This document shows positions 54,416-63,850 of a DNA stretch of 64,000 bases, one piece after another. A model generated the notes under the pieces. The model was given only the letters and a program-made list of their open reading frames with translations, did no database searches and was not told the DNA's origin. The DNA is from Candidatus Palauibacter rhopaloidicola (GTDB lineage: Bacteria > Gemmatimonadota > Gemmatimonadetes > Palauibacterales > Palauibacteraceae): contig JAPPGH010000031.1 in assembly GCA_026914155.1 (NCBI GenBank), positions 192,773-256,772 on the forward strand, read 5' to 3'. The position numbers and the translations under genes are program-made. The first letter of the stretch is position 1. Each line of letters starts with the position of its first letter.

Positions 54416-54697
54416 CTAGAGCTTGAGGTCGCCGCCGGGGTCGCGGCGTCTCAGGCGCCGGAGCACGTCTTCCGCCTCTCGCAGGCGGGCGAGGCGCGCC
54501 TCCTCGTCGAGCGCGGCCGCGGCCCAGTCCGGCCGGCCGGCCGCCTCCGGCACCCTCAGCACGGCCCCCTCGCCGCTCCCGCCGGGAAGCGATCCGACCG
54601 GCACATCCGCGGTGCGCCCGTCCGCGTCGCGGATGAGCACGGCGATGGACCCCTGCACGCGGTCGACGACCCAGAGGTGCTCCGCAAGCCCGCTCAA
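54416..54697 (-). CDS. DUF3006-like small protein
   Basis: A 93-residue protein: EHLWVVDRVQGSIAVLIRDA, then a beta-rich core with DVPVGSLPGGSGEGAVLRVP and a charged helical tail (EEARLARLREAEDVLRRLRR). The arrangement V-D-R-x-x-G ... LP-x-G-x-x-G-x-V-L fits DUF3006, often encoded beside ComEC-type metallo-beta-lactamase exoproteins, as here. Start TTG 54697 overlaps the stop of that gene (TTGA). Its role is unknown. Confidence 0.7.
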   Translation of the reverse strand: MSGLAEHLWVVDRVQGSIAVLIRDADGRTADVPVGSLPGGSGEGAVLRVPEAAGRPDWAAAALDEEARLARLREAEDVLRRLRRRDPGGDLKL

Positions 54698-56001
54698 TAG
54701 CTGAACACGACGACGACGGCCCCGGTGTCGTCGTAGAGGGTCGCGGTGTCGCCGTTGTTGTTCCACACGGCCTGCCGCCGACCCATGTAATAGCGGGTGC
54801 CGTCGGCGCGCCCGGAACCGGTGTGGACGACGAGTTGTCCGCCGGCCCCGAGTAGCGCGTCCGCCGGGAATCGGAAGCAGTGATTGGCCCCGTCGCACAG
54901 CAACCAGCCGCCGATCGGCCGGTCGCCGGACTCCAGATTCCGGATCACCACGTACTCGCCGTTCGGATTCCGGTGATCGTTGCCGGGCGCATCGGCGTGC
55001 ACCCAGAGCCGGAGCCCCGCGTCGCCCGGCGCAGCGGGGATGCCGGTCGTCCCGGGAGCCGCCACATGCGCTTCGCGCGGGTCGTCTCCCGCCCTCCGCA
55101 GCGCGATCTCCCCGCCGAACGAGACGTCGTAGTCGCCGCTCTCGCGCCCCTGCACGGAGACGTGGCCGTGCCAATCCGTGCGGAACACGGCGGCCCCCGA
55201 CGCCTCGTAGGCCCGGAGGGCGGCGCGCCCCGGATGGCCGTAGCTGTTGTCGCCGCCCACCGAGATGACGACGACCCGGGGGCGGGCGGCGTTCAGAAAC
55301 TCCCGCGTGAAGCCGTTGTCGGCGCCGTGGTGCGGGGCCTTGAGCAGCGCCACCTCGCGGACGGCCCCCCGATTCATCAGATGGGTCAGTTGCCGTACCT
55401 CCGAATCGCCGCTCAGGAAGGCGCGGAACTCGCCGAACCGCACGAGCAGGGTGACGGAGCGGTCGTTGAGCCCCGTCGCCCCCCGCGGGAGCAGCGGCAG
55501 CACGTCGATCTCGACCTCGCCGAGCGTGAGCGTCCGCGGCGAGGCCTCCAGGTAGGCGATCTCCGGACGCGCGTCGAGGGCGGCGAGCAGCCGCCGGTAG
55601 GTCTGCGTTGTGTGCGGCTCCCCGTTGTCCATGTAGAAGCGGACGGGGAGCGCCGCGATGACGGCGGCCATGCCGCCGATGTGGTCCGCGTGGGGGTGCG
55701 TCGCGACGAGCAGATCGATCTCGCTCACGCCGAACTGCCGCAGGAGCGGGACGATGTCGTCGCGCCCCGCGTCCACGAGCGCCGTCCGGCCGCCCGGCGC
55801 CTGGATGAGGACGGCATCCGCCTGTCCGACGTCGAGGAACGTGATGCGCAGAACGGAGTCCGGATCGACCACCGGGGCGGACGGGACCGCCGCGAGGACA
55901 GGCGCGGCGAGGAAGGTGACAAGGGAGGCGACGGCAAGTGCACGGCGAAGCCACTCCCGGCGCTGCCCGACCGACGGCTCTTGTGTGGTCCCGAAGCCCA
56001 T
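54694..56001 (-). CDS. secreted ComEC-type metallo-beta-lactamase hydrolase with lamin-tail domain
   Basis: A 435-residue exoprotein. Signal peptide near residues 17-38 (ALAVASLVTFLAAPVLA). The MBL domain has ITFLDVGQADAVLIQAPGG, the zinc motif ATHPHADHIGG (HxHxDH), AFLSGDSEV, and KAPHHGADNGF, the set seen in the ComEC C-terminal domain and its free-standing relatives. A C-terminal beta-sandwich (GEYVVIRNLESGDRPIGGW, CFRFPADALLGAGGQLVVH, WNNNGDTATLYDD) is a lamin-tail domain. Probably a nuclease or phosphodiesterase outside the cytoplasm. Start ATG 56001; TTG 56010 has a better spaced GAGGAG and may be the true start. Confidence 0.82.
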   Translation of the reverse strand: MGFGTTQEPSVGQRREWLRRALAVASLVTFLAAPVLAAVPSAPVVDPDSVLRITFLDVGQADAVLIQAPGGRTALVDAGRDDIVPLLRQFGVSEIDLLVATHPHADHIGGMAAVIAALPVRFYMDNGEPHTTQTYRRLLAALDARPEIAYLEASPRTLTLGEVEIDVLPLLPRGATGLNDRSVTLLVRFGEFRAFLSGDSEVRQLTHLMNRGAVREVALLKAPHHGADNGFTREFLNAARPRVVVISVGGDNSYGHPGRAALRAYEASGAAVFRTDWHGHVSVQGRESGDYDVSFGGEIALRRAGDDPREAHVAAPGTTGIPAAPGDAGLRLWVHADAPGNDHRNPNGEYVVIRNLESGDRPIGGWLLCDGANHCFRFPADALLGAGGQLVVHTGSGRADGTRYYMGRRQAVWNNNGDTATLYDDTGAVVVVFSY

Positions 56002-56142
56002 GCCGGCCAAGTAAGCCGTCTCCTCATGGCGAGACAAGTGGGGCGTCGCGGCACCGCTGCATTGCCTTGCGCGGCGGGCTTCGCGGGAATCACTGTTCGA
56101 TGTTCCGTTTCCCTCGTTTTCGCCGTCACTCCGGAGGTTCCG

Positions 56143-59100
56143 ATGGCGTTCCAGTCGAAGTTCGCGCGGTCCCTGCGCTTCTCCGTCGTCCATTGCCTCA
56201 CGCTGCTCCTTCCCCTGTCGGTCCCTGCGGGAGCGCTGTTCCCCGCCGACGCGACCGCCCAGACCGCATCGGAACGAGCGGCCGCTGCAGCCTCCGGGCT
56301 GGAGTTCCGCGAACTGGGGCCCGCGATCATGGGCGGGCGGGTGTCCGACCTCGCGGTCGTGGAGAGCGACCCGCGCATCTTCTACGTCGGCCTCGGCGCG
56401 GGGGGCGTGTGGAAGACGACGAACGACGGGATGACCTGGGACCCCGTGTTCGACGACCAGCCCACCTCCTCGGTCGGCGCGATCAGCGTCGCGCCCTCGA
56501 ACCCCAACCACGTGTGGGTGGGGACGGGCGAACCGGCGAACCGGCAGAGTTCGCCGTGGGGGGTGGGTGTGTTCAAGTCGACGGACGCCGGCGGCACCTG
56601 GACGCACGTGGGGCTCGATGACACGCGCCATATCAGCCGGATCAAGATCGATCCTCGGGATCCCGACGTCGTGTACGTCGGGGCCGTCGGCCACCTGTGG
56701 GGGCCGAACGAGGAGCGCGGCCTCTTCAAGACGGTCGATGGCGGGGCGACGTGGGAGAACATCCTCTACATCGACGAGCACACGGGGATCATCGACCTCG
56801 TCATGGACCACAACGACCCGAACACGCTCTTCGCAGCCATGTACCAGCGGCAGCGCACCGGGTTCGGGTTCGCGGCCGGGGGCGGCGGGTCGGGCCTCTG
56901 GCGCACGACGGACGGCGGGGAGAACTGGACCCGGCTCGAGGAGGGGCTGCCGGAGGGCGAACTCGGCCGCATCGGGCTCGACATCTACCGGCGCGACGGA
57001 AACCTCGTGTACGCGATCGTCGAGGCGCACGAGGGCCAGGGCGTATATCGCTCCACGGATCGCGGGGAAACGTGGGAGTTCATGAGCGACCGCAACCCGC
57101 GTCCCATGTACTTCTCCCTCATCCGGATCGACCCCAACAACCCCGAGCGGATCTACCTGGGCGGCGTCCAGTCATCGGCCTCGGACGACGGAGGGCGCAC
57201 CTGGTGGCCGGGGAACGCGACGGACCAGATCCACTCCGACCACCACGCACTGTGGATCAATCCCCACAACTCGAACCATCTCATCAACGGGAACGACGGC
57301 GGGCTCGCCTTCTCGCGCGACGGGTCGGTCACCTGGCGCTCGATCCGGAACATGCCGATCGGCCAGTTCTACGAAATCGACGTCGACATGAGCGATCCCT
57401 ACAACGTGTGCGGCGGGCTGCAGGACAACGGGAACTGGTGCGCGCCCCACCGGACGCAGTCCACCTGGGGCGTCCGCAACCGCGAATGGACGCACATGTG
57501 GTTCGGCGACGGGTTCCACAACCACTCCGACCCCGAGGACCCGAACATCATGTTCTCGGAGTCGCAGGGCGGGAACATGGCGCGCATCGACGTGGCCACG
57601 CGCGAGGGGCAGTCGATCCGGCCCGTGCCGCGCCCGACGGGGAATGAAGCGGAGGACGAGGAACCGCGCCGCTACCGGTTCAACTGGGATTCGCCGTTCG
57701 CGATCTCGCGCCACGACCGCGCGACGATCTACCTGGGCGGGAACCACCTGTTCCGGTCGAGGGACCGGGGGATGACCTGGGAGGAGGCGAGCCCGGACCT
57801 CACGAAGCAGATCGACCGCGACACGCTGGAGATCATGGGCCGCGTGGTGACCGACGAGACGCTCTCGGACAACGACGGGATCGCTTCCTACGGCAACATC
57901 ACGGCCTTCGCGGAGTCGAAGCACTCTCCGGACGCCCTCTACATCGGGACGGATGACGGGAACCTGCAGGTCACGCTCGACGGCGGCGCGACCTGGACGA
58001 ACGTCATCGACCGGATGCCCGGCGTGCCGCCGCGCACGTACGTGAGCCGCCTCGAGACGTCGTACGCCGTGGAGGGGCGGGTGTACGTGACGTTCGACGG
58101 CCACCGGAACGACGACTACGCGCCGTACGCCTACGTGAGCGATGACCACGGCGCGAGTTGGGGTCAAATCACGGCCGGCCTCCCCGATGGCTGGTCGGTG
58201 AACGTGATCCGGGAGCATCCGCAGAACCCGGACCTTCTCTTCCTCGGGAACGAGATCGGCGTCTACATGTCGATCGACCGCGGCGAATCGTGGGCGCGGA
58301 TGGTGAACAACCTCCCCGTGGCCGCGGTGGACGACATCGCGATCCACCCGCGGGAGAACGACCTCGTCGTGGGGACGCACGGGCGCAGCATCTGGATCCT
58401 GGACGACATCACTCCGCTGGAGGAGATGTCCGCGGACGTGTTGGCCGCCGACTTCCGGCTGTTCGGAGCGCGGCGCGGCACGATGTGGTCGATGGGGATG
58501 GATTGGCCCTTCCAGCCGGCGACGTTCATCGCGCCCAACCCGCCGGCCGGGATCCCCCTTCGCTACTACGTCGGCGAGGGCGTGGACGCGAGCGGAGCAA
58601 GCCTCGAGGTCCTCGACGGGGACGACGTGCTGCGCACGATGGACGTCGGCGGCGATGCGGGGGTGAACGAGGTGCTGTGGGACTTCCGGGTGGATCCGGC
58701 CTTCGACGCGGAGGGCGGTGGGGGAGGCTTCTCGCGTGGACCGCCGCCGGGCGCGGGACCGCGCGTGCTGCCCGGGACGTACACGGTGCGGCTCACGGTC
58801 GGGGACGAGAACCAGACGACGGACGTCGGCGTCCGGCTCGATCCGCGGCGCGAGGCGAGTCGGGCGGCCCTCGTGGCGCGGCAGGATGCGATGCTGCGGG
58901 CCCATGCACTGGCGGGCCCGGCGCGCGACGCACGCGAGAGGATCGGCGCCATGAACGACCGCCTGGCTGAGATCCGGACGCTCGTGGACGACGCCGAGAT
59001 GGAGGATGCCGACCGCGAGCGGATCGAGGGCGTCGCGGAGGAGCTCTCCGACGAACTCGATGAGATCGGCGACGACCTCGGCGACGTCGCCGGAGGCGCC

Positions 59101-59307
59101 GGGATCGGGCAGCTGGAGGGGTGGTCCGGCGAGCCCACGGCGGATCAGATGTACCGGATCGGCCTGGCGTGGGAGGCGCTGCCGGAGGTCGCGGAGCGCA
59201 TCAACGCGCTGCTGGCCACGCGCATGCCGCGGCTGGAGGCGCTGCTGGGCGACCTGGGCGTGACGCCGGATCTGGGCGACCCGATCCGCATCCCGCCGCG
59301 CCCCTGA
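56143..59307 (+). CDS. large secreted Asp-box (BNR/sortilin-like) propeller protein
   Basis: A 1054-residue exoprotein. Signal peptide to about residue 41 (LLLPLSVPAGALFPADATAQ). Repeated Asp-box motifs S-x-D-x-G-x-T-W mark two beta-propellers: TTNDGMTW, STDAGGTW, TVDGGATW, TTDGGENW, STDRGETW, SDDGGRTW, SRDRGMTW, TLDGGATW, SIDRGESW. A C-terminal beta domain and a helical acidic region (EELSDELDEIGDDLGDVAGG) follow. No catalytic sialidase Arg triad is evident; related proteins are annotated as glycosyl hydrolase or VPS10/sortilin-like without known function. GGAGG 6 bases before ATG 56143. Confidence 0.83.
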   Translation: MAFQSKFARSLRFSVVHCLTLLLPLSVPAGALFPADATAQTASERAAAAASGLEFRELGPAIMGGRVSDLAVVESDPRIFYVGLGAGGVWKTTNDGMTWDPVFDDQPTSSVGAISVAPSNPNHVWVGTGEPANRQSSPWGVGVFKSTDAGGTWTHVGLDDTRHISRIKIDPRDPDVVYVGAVGHLWGPNEERGLFKTVDGGATWENILYIDEHTGIIDLVMDHNDPNTLFAAMYQRQRTGFGFAAGGGGSGLWRTTDGGENWTRLEEGLPEGELGRIGLDIYRRDGNLVYAIVEAHEGQGVYRSTDRGETWEFMSDRNPRPMYFSLIRIDPNNPERIYLGGVQSSASDDGGRTWWPGNATDQIHSDHHALWINPHNSNHLINGNDGGLAFSRDGSVTWRSIRNMPIGQFYEIDVDMSDPYNVCGGLQDNGNWCAPHRTQSTWGVRNREWTHMWFGDGFHNHSDPEDPNIMFSESQGGNMARIDVATREGQSIRPVPRPTGNEAEDEEPRRYRFNWDSPFAISRHDRATIYLGGNHLFRSRDRGMTWEEASPDLTKQIDRDTLEIMGRVVTDETLSDNDGIASYGNITAFAESKHSPDALYIGTDDGNLQVTLDGGATWTNVIDRMPGVPPRTYVSRLETSYAVEGRVYVTFDGHRNDDYAPYAYVSDDHGASWGQITAGLPDGWSVNVIREHPQNPDLLFLGNEIGVYMSIDRGESWARMVNNLPVAAVDDIAIHPRENDLVVGTHGRSIWILDDITPLEEMSADVLAADFRLFGARRGTMWSMGMDWPFQPATFIAPNPPAGIPLRYYVGEGVDASGASLEVLDGDDVLRTMDVGGDAGVNEVLWDFRVDPAFDAEGGGGGFSRGPPPGAGPRVLPGTYTVRLTVGDENQTTDVGVRLDPRREASRAALVARQDAMLRAHALAGPARDARERIGAMNDRLAEIRTLVDDAEMEDADRERIEGVAEELSDELDEIGDDLGDVAGGAGIGQLEGWSGEPTADQMYRIGLAWEALPEVAERINALLATRMPRLEALLGDLGVTPDLGDPIRIPPRP

Positions 59308-59325
59308 GGCGAGGCAGCCCGTGGG

Positions 59326-59351
59326 GGCGGGCCGTGGACGGGCGGCCCGCC
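59326..59351 (+). terminator. GC hairpin after the Asp-box protein gene
   Basis: GGCGGGCCG (59326-59334) pairs with CGGCCCGCC (59343-59351) around an 8-base loop, in the 88-base gap before the next plus-strand gene. It could terminate or attenuate; no T-run follows. Confidence 0.35.
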
Positions 59352-59395
59352 GCCGCGCCGCGCATGAGGCTTCGCGGCCGTACGCGCCGCGTGCC

Positions 59396-61924
59396 ATGAG
59401 CGAACGCGCGCCACAGCCGGCCGCGGCGAGCATCGCCGTCATCGGGGCCGGGATCGTCGGCAACTGCCTCGTCGAGCACCTCGCGCAGCGGGGCTGGGAC
59501 GACCTCGTCCTCATCGACAAGGGCCCGCTTCCGAACCCCGGCGGCTCCACCGGCCACGCGTCGAACTTCATCTTCCCCACGGACCACAGCCGCGAGGTCG
59601 CGATGCTGACGCTGGAGAGCCAGCGCCAGTACGAGGCGCTCGGGGTGCAGACGACGTGCGGCGGCGTCGAGGTCGCCCGCACCGAGGCCCGGATGGAGGA
59701 GTTGCGGCGCCGCATGACCTCGGCGCGCGCGTGGGGCATCGACGCCGAGCTCCTTTCCCCGGGTGAGGTGGCCGACCGGATCCCGTTCGTGAACCCGGAC
59801 GTCATCCTGGGCGGCTTCTGGATGTCGTCCGTGTCCGTTGTCGACTCCGTGCGGGCCGGCACGCTGATGCGGGAGCGGGCCCTGTCGCGGGGCGCGCTCA
59901 CGGTCCTGGACAGGACGGAGGTCACGGGACTCGAACTCGAATCCCGGCCGTCCGGACGGCCCCGCCTGCGGGCGGTCGTCACCTCGCGGGGCCCGATCGA
60001 GGTCGAGCACGCGGTCATCGCCTGCGGCGTGTGGAGTCCCCGTGTCGCGGAGTTGGCCGGCGCCTCGATTCCGCTCACGCCGGCAGTCCACCAGATGGCG
60101 GACCTCGGCCCGGTCGACTTCCTCTTCGCCACCGGAAACGAGATCGGCCACCCCATCGTGCGCGACATGGACGCCTTCATGTACGAGCGCCAGAAACACG
60201 GTGCGATGGAGGTCGGATCCTACGCGCACCGCCCCATCCTCGTGCGCCCGGAGGACATCCCCGAACTCGAGGCGTGCGAACGCTCCCCCACGGAGCTGCC
60301 GTTCACGGGAGATGACTTCGCGCTCCAGCTCGCGCAGGCGCGGGAGATCATGGGAGAACTGCTCGAGGGCGCCGAGATCGGATACGCGATCAACGGCCTC
60401 CTCTCGCTTACGCCGGACGCGCATCCGGTGCTGGGGGAGACGGCCGAGGTGGCCAACCTGTGGTCGGCGGCGGCGGTCTGGATCAAGGAGGGTCCCGGGG
60501 CGGCGCAGCTCCTCGCCGAGTGGATCACGCACGGCCACCCCCGCCTGTGCGACCCTCACGAATCCGACGTCACCCGCTTCCAGCCGCACGAGCGGACGCA
60601 CCGGCATGTCCGGGCGCGCGCTCGGGAGCACTTCAACAAGACGTACGGGATCGTACACCCGCGCGAGCAGTGGGAATCTCGTCGTGGCGCGCACCGCTCG
60701 GCGCTCCACGCCCGCACCGAGGCGCTCGGGGCCGTCTACTACGAGGCCCGCGGCTGGGAACGTCCGCAGTGGTACGAGTCGAACGCCGACCTGGTCGAGC
60801 GCTACGGCGTCGCCGACCGGCCGCACGAATGGGATCGTCGCTGGTGGTCTCCCATCATCGAGGCGGAGCACCTTCATCTGCGCGAGACGGTCGCCGTCGT
60901 CGACCTGGGCGCGTTTCAGATCTTCGACGTGACGGGCCCCGGAGCGCTCGCCTACCTGGAGGGCATGGCGGCCAACGCGTGCGACCGGCCGCCCGGGACG
61001 TCCATCTACACGCCGCTGCTGACGCCGGACGGCGGCTTCAGGGCCGACCTCACGATCCAGCGGCTGGAGGCGGACCGCTTCCGCGTCGTGACCGGCGCCT
61101 TCGACGGGGCGCGGGACGCCGCCTGGTTCCGCAAGCACCTGCCGGACCCGGGCTCCGTCCGCTTCGAGGATCGGTCGGCGGAGATCTGCGCGCTCGGCGT
61201 CTGGGGCCCCCGGGCCGAGGCGCTCCTGGAGAAGATCTCCGGGGCGAACCTCTCGCAGGCCGCGTTCCCGTACGCCTCCGTGCGCGACGTCGCGCTGGCC
61301 GGGATTCCGGTCACCATGTGCCGGATCTCGTATGTCGGAGAGAGCGGATGGGAGATCTACGTGGAGGCCGGGCTCGCGAAGCGGGTGTGGGACGCCGTGC
61401 GGGAGGCGGGCCGGGCGCTCGGCGTGCGGCCGGTGGGCGCCGGAGTCTACGGCACGACGGGCCGCATGGAGAAGGGCTACGCCCTCATGGGGGCCGAACT
61501 CACGTCGGAGTACTCGCCGGTGGAGGCGGGCCTGGCGCGGCCGCGCGTGAAACGGGCGGATTTCATCGGCCGGGCCGCCTGCCTGAAGGCCCGGGAGGCG
61601 GGGCCCACGGCGACGCTCCGCACGCTCACCGTGGACGACCACGCCGACGCTTCCGGCCTCGCCCGCTTCCCCACCGGAGGCAACGAGCCGCTGCTGGGGC
61701 CGGGCGGAGAGCGCATCGTCGACGCCCGCGGAAGGGAATCCCGCGTCACGTCGGCGGGGATGGGCCCCTCCGTGGGGAAGTACCTCCTCATGGCATACCT
61801 CCCGCCGGCACTCGCCGCCCCCGGCACGCGGCTCCAGGTCCTCTACATGAACGAACCCTTCCCGGTCACCGTGGCGGCCGGCACCGCGCTCTTCGACCCC
61901 ACCGGCGCCCGCATGAGATCGTGA
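59396..61924 (+). CDS. FAD-dependent dimethylglycine/sarcosine dehydrogenase-like protein fused to a GcvT domain
   Basis: An 842-residue two-part enzyme. The N-terminal flavoprotein has the dinucleotide fold AVIGAGIVGNCLVEHLA and GGSTGHASNF; its His54 is where DMGDH-type enzymes link FAD covalently. The oxidase part ends near residue 400 (GPGAAQLLAEWITHGHP). The C-terminal half is a glycine-cleavage T-protein (IFDVTGPGALAYLEGM, ISYVGESGWEIYVEAGL, MEKGYALMGAELTSEYSP), which would load the released one-carbon unit onto tetrahydrofolate. Length matches the family. ATG 59396; no clear ribosome binding site. The precise methylated amine is unknown. Confidence 0.87.
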   Translation: MSERAPQPAAASIAVIGAGIVGNCLVEHLAQRGWDDLVLIDKGPLPNPGGSTGHASNFIFPTDHSREVAMLTLESQRQYEALGVQTTCGGVEVARTEARMEELRRRMTSARAWGIDAELLSPGEVADRIPFVNPDVILGGFWMSSVSVVDSVRAGTLMRERALSRGALTVLDRTEVTGLELESRPSGRPRLRAVVTSRGPIEVEHAVIACGVWSPRVAELAGASIPLTPAVHQMADLGPVDFLFATGNEIGHPIVRDMDAFMYERQKHGAMEVGSYAHRPILVRPEDIPELEACERSPTELPFTGDDFALQLAQAREIMGELLEGAEIGYAINGLLSLTPDAHPVLGETAEVANLWSAAAVWIKEGPGAAQLLAEWITHGHPRLCDPHESDVTRFQPHERTHRHVRARAREHFNKTYGIVHPREQWESRRGAHRSALHARTEALGAVYYEARGWERPQWYESNADLVERYGVADRPHEWDRRWWSPIIEAEHLHLRETVAVVDLGAFQIFDVTGPGALAYLEGMAANACDRPPGTSIYTPLLTPDGGFRADLTIQRLEADRFRVVTGAFDGARDAAWFRKHLPDPGSVRFEDRSAEICALGVWGPRAEALLEKISGANLSQAAFPYASVRDVALAGIPVTMCRISYVGESGWEIYVEAGLAKRVWDAVREAGRALGVRPVGAGVYGTTGRMEKGYALMGAELTSEYSPVEAGLARPRVKRADFIGRAACLKAREAGPTATLRTLTVDDHADASGLARFPTGGNEPLLGPGGERIVDARGRESRVTSAGMGPSVGKYLLMAYLPPALAAPGTRLQVLYMNEPFPVTVAAGTALFDPTGARMRS

Positions 61925-61963
61925 CCCGGGCCAGCCACGGCGCGCCCCGCTCCGGGAGTCGCG

Positions 61964-63280
61964 CTACATGGCCGTATCGCGGCCCTGTGCGAGGGCCACC
62001 TCGCGCGTGCTCGGGTTCGCGGAAGGCCTGAACGGGACCTCGCACACGCGGGCGGCATCGGGCTTGCCCGGCTCGCTCGCGTACTCGTCCGGGAGCCACA
62101 CGGAGAGTTCCGTGCCGATGGCGGAGTCGGCGGGCGGGACGTACCCGAGCGCGATGTTGCTTCCCAACTCGGGGGCGTGCCACGGAGACGTGAGATACCC
62201 CACCGGATCGCCGCCGTCCGCGCGCGACACGTGCCAGAAATCGGGCGCGTAGTCGTCGATCGGCCGGCCGCCGAGCTTCATCCCCACCATCACGAGCGCG
62301 AACGGAGAGCGTCCGGCCTCGATCTCGGCCCGCTGGCGCTCCAGCGCGGCCCGCCCGATGTAGTCGCCCGCTTTCTCGCGCGGCACCTGGTAGGCGAGGT
62401 TGCACTGGAACGGGCTCGTCTCGTGGTCGATGTCCTGTCCCCACGACAGGATCCCCGCCTGGATGCGGCGCTGATGCCCGGGGGCCGTGACCATCAGGTC
62501 GTGCGCCTCCCCGGCCTCCAGCACGGCTCGCCACAGCGTCTCCGCGTGCAGTGTCGCGTCCCGAAGATAGACTTCGTACCCCTTCTCCCCCGAGAATCCG
62601 GTCTGCGAGACCACGACGGAACAGCCGGCGATCTCCGCTTCCATGAGCCCGTAGTAGGGAATGTCCCGTACGGCCTCGCCCACGAGGTCGACCATGAGAT
62701 CGAGCGACCTCGGTCCCTGGACCTGCAGCGGGCAGACGTCGATCTCGTCGATCTCCACCCGCATCCCGAGCCCGACGTTCACTCCCTGGAGCCAGAACAG
62801 GAGGTCGGAGTCGGCGAGCGAGAACCAGAACTCGTCCCGGGAGAGCCGCAGCAGCACCGGGTCGTTCAGGATGCCGCCGCGTTCGTCACAGAGGATGACG
62901 TACCGCGCGCGCATCGGCTCGATCCGGGTCGCGTCGCGCGTGATCACATAGTCGGCGAACACTTCCGCGTCCGGCCCCCGGACGCGGATCTGCCGCTCGA
63001 CGGCGACGTTCCACAGCGTAACCCGGTGGGTGAGCGCCTCGTGCTCCACAGCGGCGCCGCCGTCCTCGGGCCGCGCGTAGCCGCGAGGGTGGTAAACGCG
63101 GTTGTAGGTGGTGGCCCGCCAGCAGCCCGCCTCGTGCGACAGGTGCCAGTACGGCGACTTCCGGACCCGCGTCGAGATAAGCAGCTCGACCGGCGTCCGC
63201 CCGCTCTGCCGCAGGTTGATGGGAACGACCCGGTCCGACTGGTCCACACTCGCGGGCTGTCCCGCTCCCGTTCTCGCCAT
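61964..63280 (-). CDS. DmdA-like GcvT-fold demethylase
   Basis: A 438-residue aminomethyltransferase-fold enzyme. Segments VAVERQIRVRGPDAEVFADY, LCDERGGILNDPVLLRLS, FSLADSDLLFWLQGV, VEIDEIDVCPLQVQGPRS and GILSWGQDIDHETSPFQCNL closely follow, from memory, the DMSP demethylase DmdA (which has LADSDLLLWLKG, VEIDDVDVFPIAVQGPKS, GLLSFGNDM..NTPYECGL). The protein is about 70 residues longer than DmdA, mainly at the N-terminus. GAGG sits 7 bases before ATG 63280. It is convergent with the DMGDH-like gene, 39 bases apart. Another methylated substrate (betaine, methoxy compound) remains possible. Confidence 0.75.
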   Translation of the reverse strand: MARTGAGQPASVDQSDRVVPINLRQSGRTPVELLISTRVRKSPYWHLSHEAGCWRATTYNRVYHPRGYARPEDGGAAVEHEALTHRVTLWNVAVERQIRVRGPDAEVFADYVITRDATRIEPMRARYVILCDERGGILNDPVLLRLSRDEFWFSLADSDLLFWLQGVNVGLGMRVEIDEIDVCPLQVQGPRSLDLMVDLVGEAVRDIPYYGLMEAEIAGCSVVVSQTGFSGEKGYEVYLRDATLHAETLWRAVLEAGEAHDLMVTAPGHQRRIQAGILSWGQDIDHETSPFQCNLAYQVPREKAGDYIGRAALERQRAEIEAGRSPFALVMVGMKLGGRPIDDYAPDFWHVSRADGGDPVGYLTSPWHAPELGSNIALGYVPPADSAIGTELSVWLPDEYASEPGKPDAARVCEVPFRPSANPSTREVALAQGRDTAM

Positions 63281-63338
63281 CGAACATCCTCTCGTCTGAA
63301 GTGCCGGAGGCCGGGTTGCTCGCAGGTAACCGCCTTCG

Positions 63339-63599
63339 CTAACGGTAGATGTCGCCGCGGTGCCCGACCTTCAGGATGATGATGATCAGGGTCTTCGTGC
63401 CGACGCTGTAGAGAATCCGCCAAGATCCCACGCGCACGCGGTAGACATCCTCGTAGCCCGCGAGCTTCCTGGTTCCCCGGGGATACGGGTCATGCGCCAG
63501 GCTCGACATCCTGCGCGCCACCCGCTCCCGATCCGCCCGGGGAAGCTTACGAAGCTGCTTCTCCGCCGTTCGCGAGATCTCGATCTCATAGCGGGCCAT
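63339..63599 (-). CDS. RelE/ParE-family toxin
   Basis: An 86-residue toxin: ARYEIEISRTAEKQLRKLP, RMSSLAHDPYPRGTRKLAGY, YRVRVGSWRILYSVG and a terminal strand IIIILKVGHRGDIYR, the standard RelE/ParE pattern. The Arg in GSWRILY and the C-terminal HRGDIYR are the residues usual for mRNA-cleaving RelE relatives. ATG 63599 overlaps the antitoxin end by 14 bases; ATG 63623 would add eight unrelated residues. Confidence 0.87.
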   Translation of the reverse strand: MARYEIEISRTAEKQLRKLPRADRERVARRMSSLAHDPYPRGTRKLAGYEDVYRVRVGSWRILYSVGTKTLIIIILKVGHRGDIYR

Positions 63600-63810
63600 C
63601 GATGCCGAGTTCTCTGAGGACATCCGCCAACGGGCGGGTAGGTTCGTGCCTGATCTTCTTCAGATCCTCGATGTCCTCGAGCTCTTCCAGGCGATCGAGT
63701 AGCGCTTCCTGCACGAAGTGATTCATGGCGACGCCCCGCGGCCTGCAGTATCCCTCCACCGCGTGCTTCACGGCGGCATCCACCCGGACGTTGATCTGTA
63801 CCTTTTCCAT
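63586..63810 (-). CDS. RHH-like antitoxin of the RelE/ParE pair
   Basis: A 74-residue protein starting EKVQINVRVDAAVKHAVEGY, a ribbon-helix-helix-like DNA-binding strand and helices (AMNHFVQEALLDRLEE), and a C-terminal toxin-binding tail (LKKIRHEPTRPLADVLRELG). It resembles RelB/DinJ-type antitoxins. Start ATG 63810 with GAGAGG 4-5 bases upstream. It precedes and overlaps the toxin, the usual order, and probably represses its own promoter. Confidence 0.82.
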   Translation of the reverse strand: MEKVQINVRVDAAVKHAVEGYCRPRGVAMNHFVQEALLDRLEELEDIEDLKKIRHEPTRPLADVLRELGIDGPL

Positions 63811-63850
63811 GATGCCTCTCGTTCGATCGCGACAAGAACAGATGGGCCAT

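Noticed and set aside
57172-60180. A 1002-codon minus-strand frame opposite the Asp-box and DMGDH-like genes
   Set aside because: Antisense of two recognised genes; His/Arg/Val-rich, no motifs.
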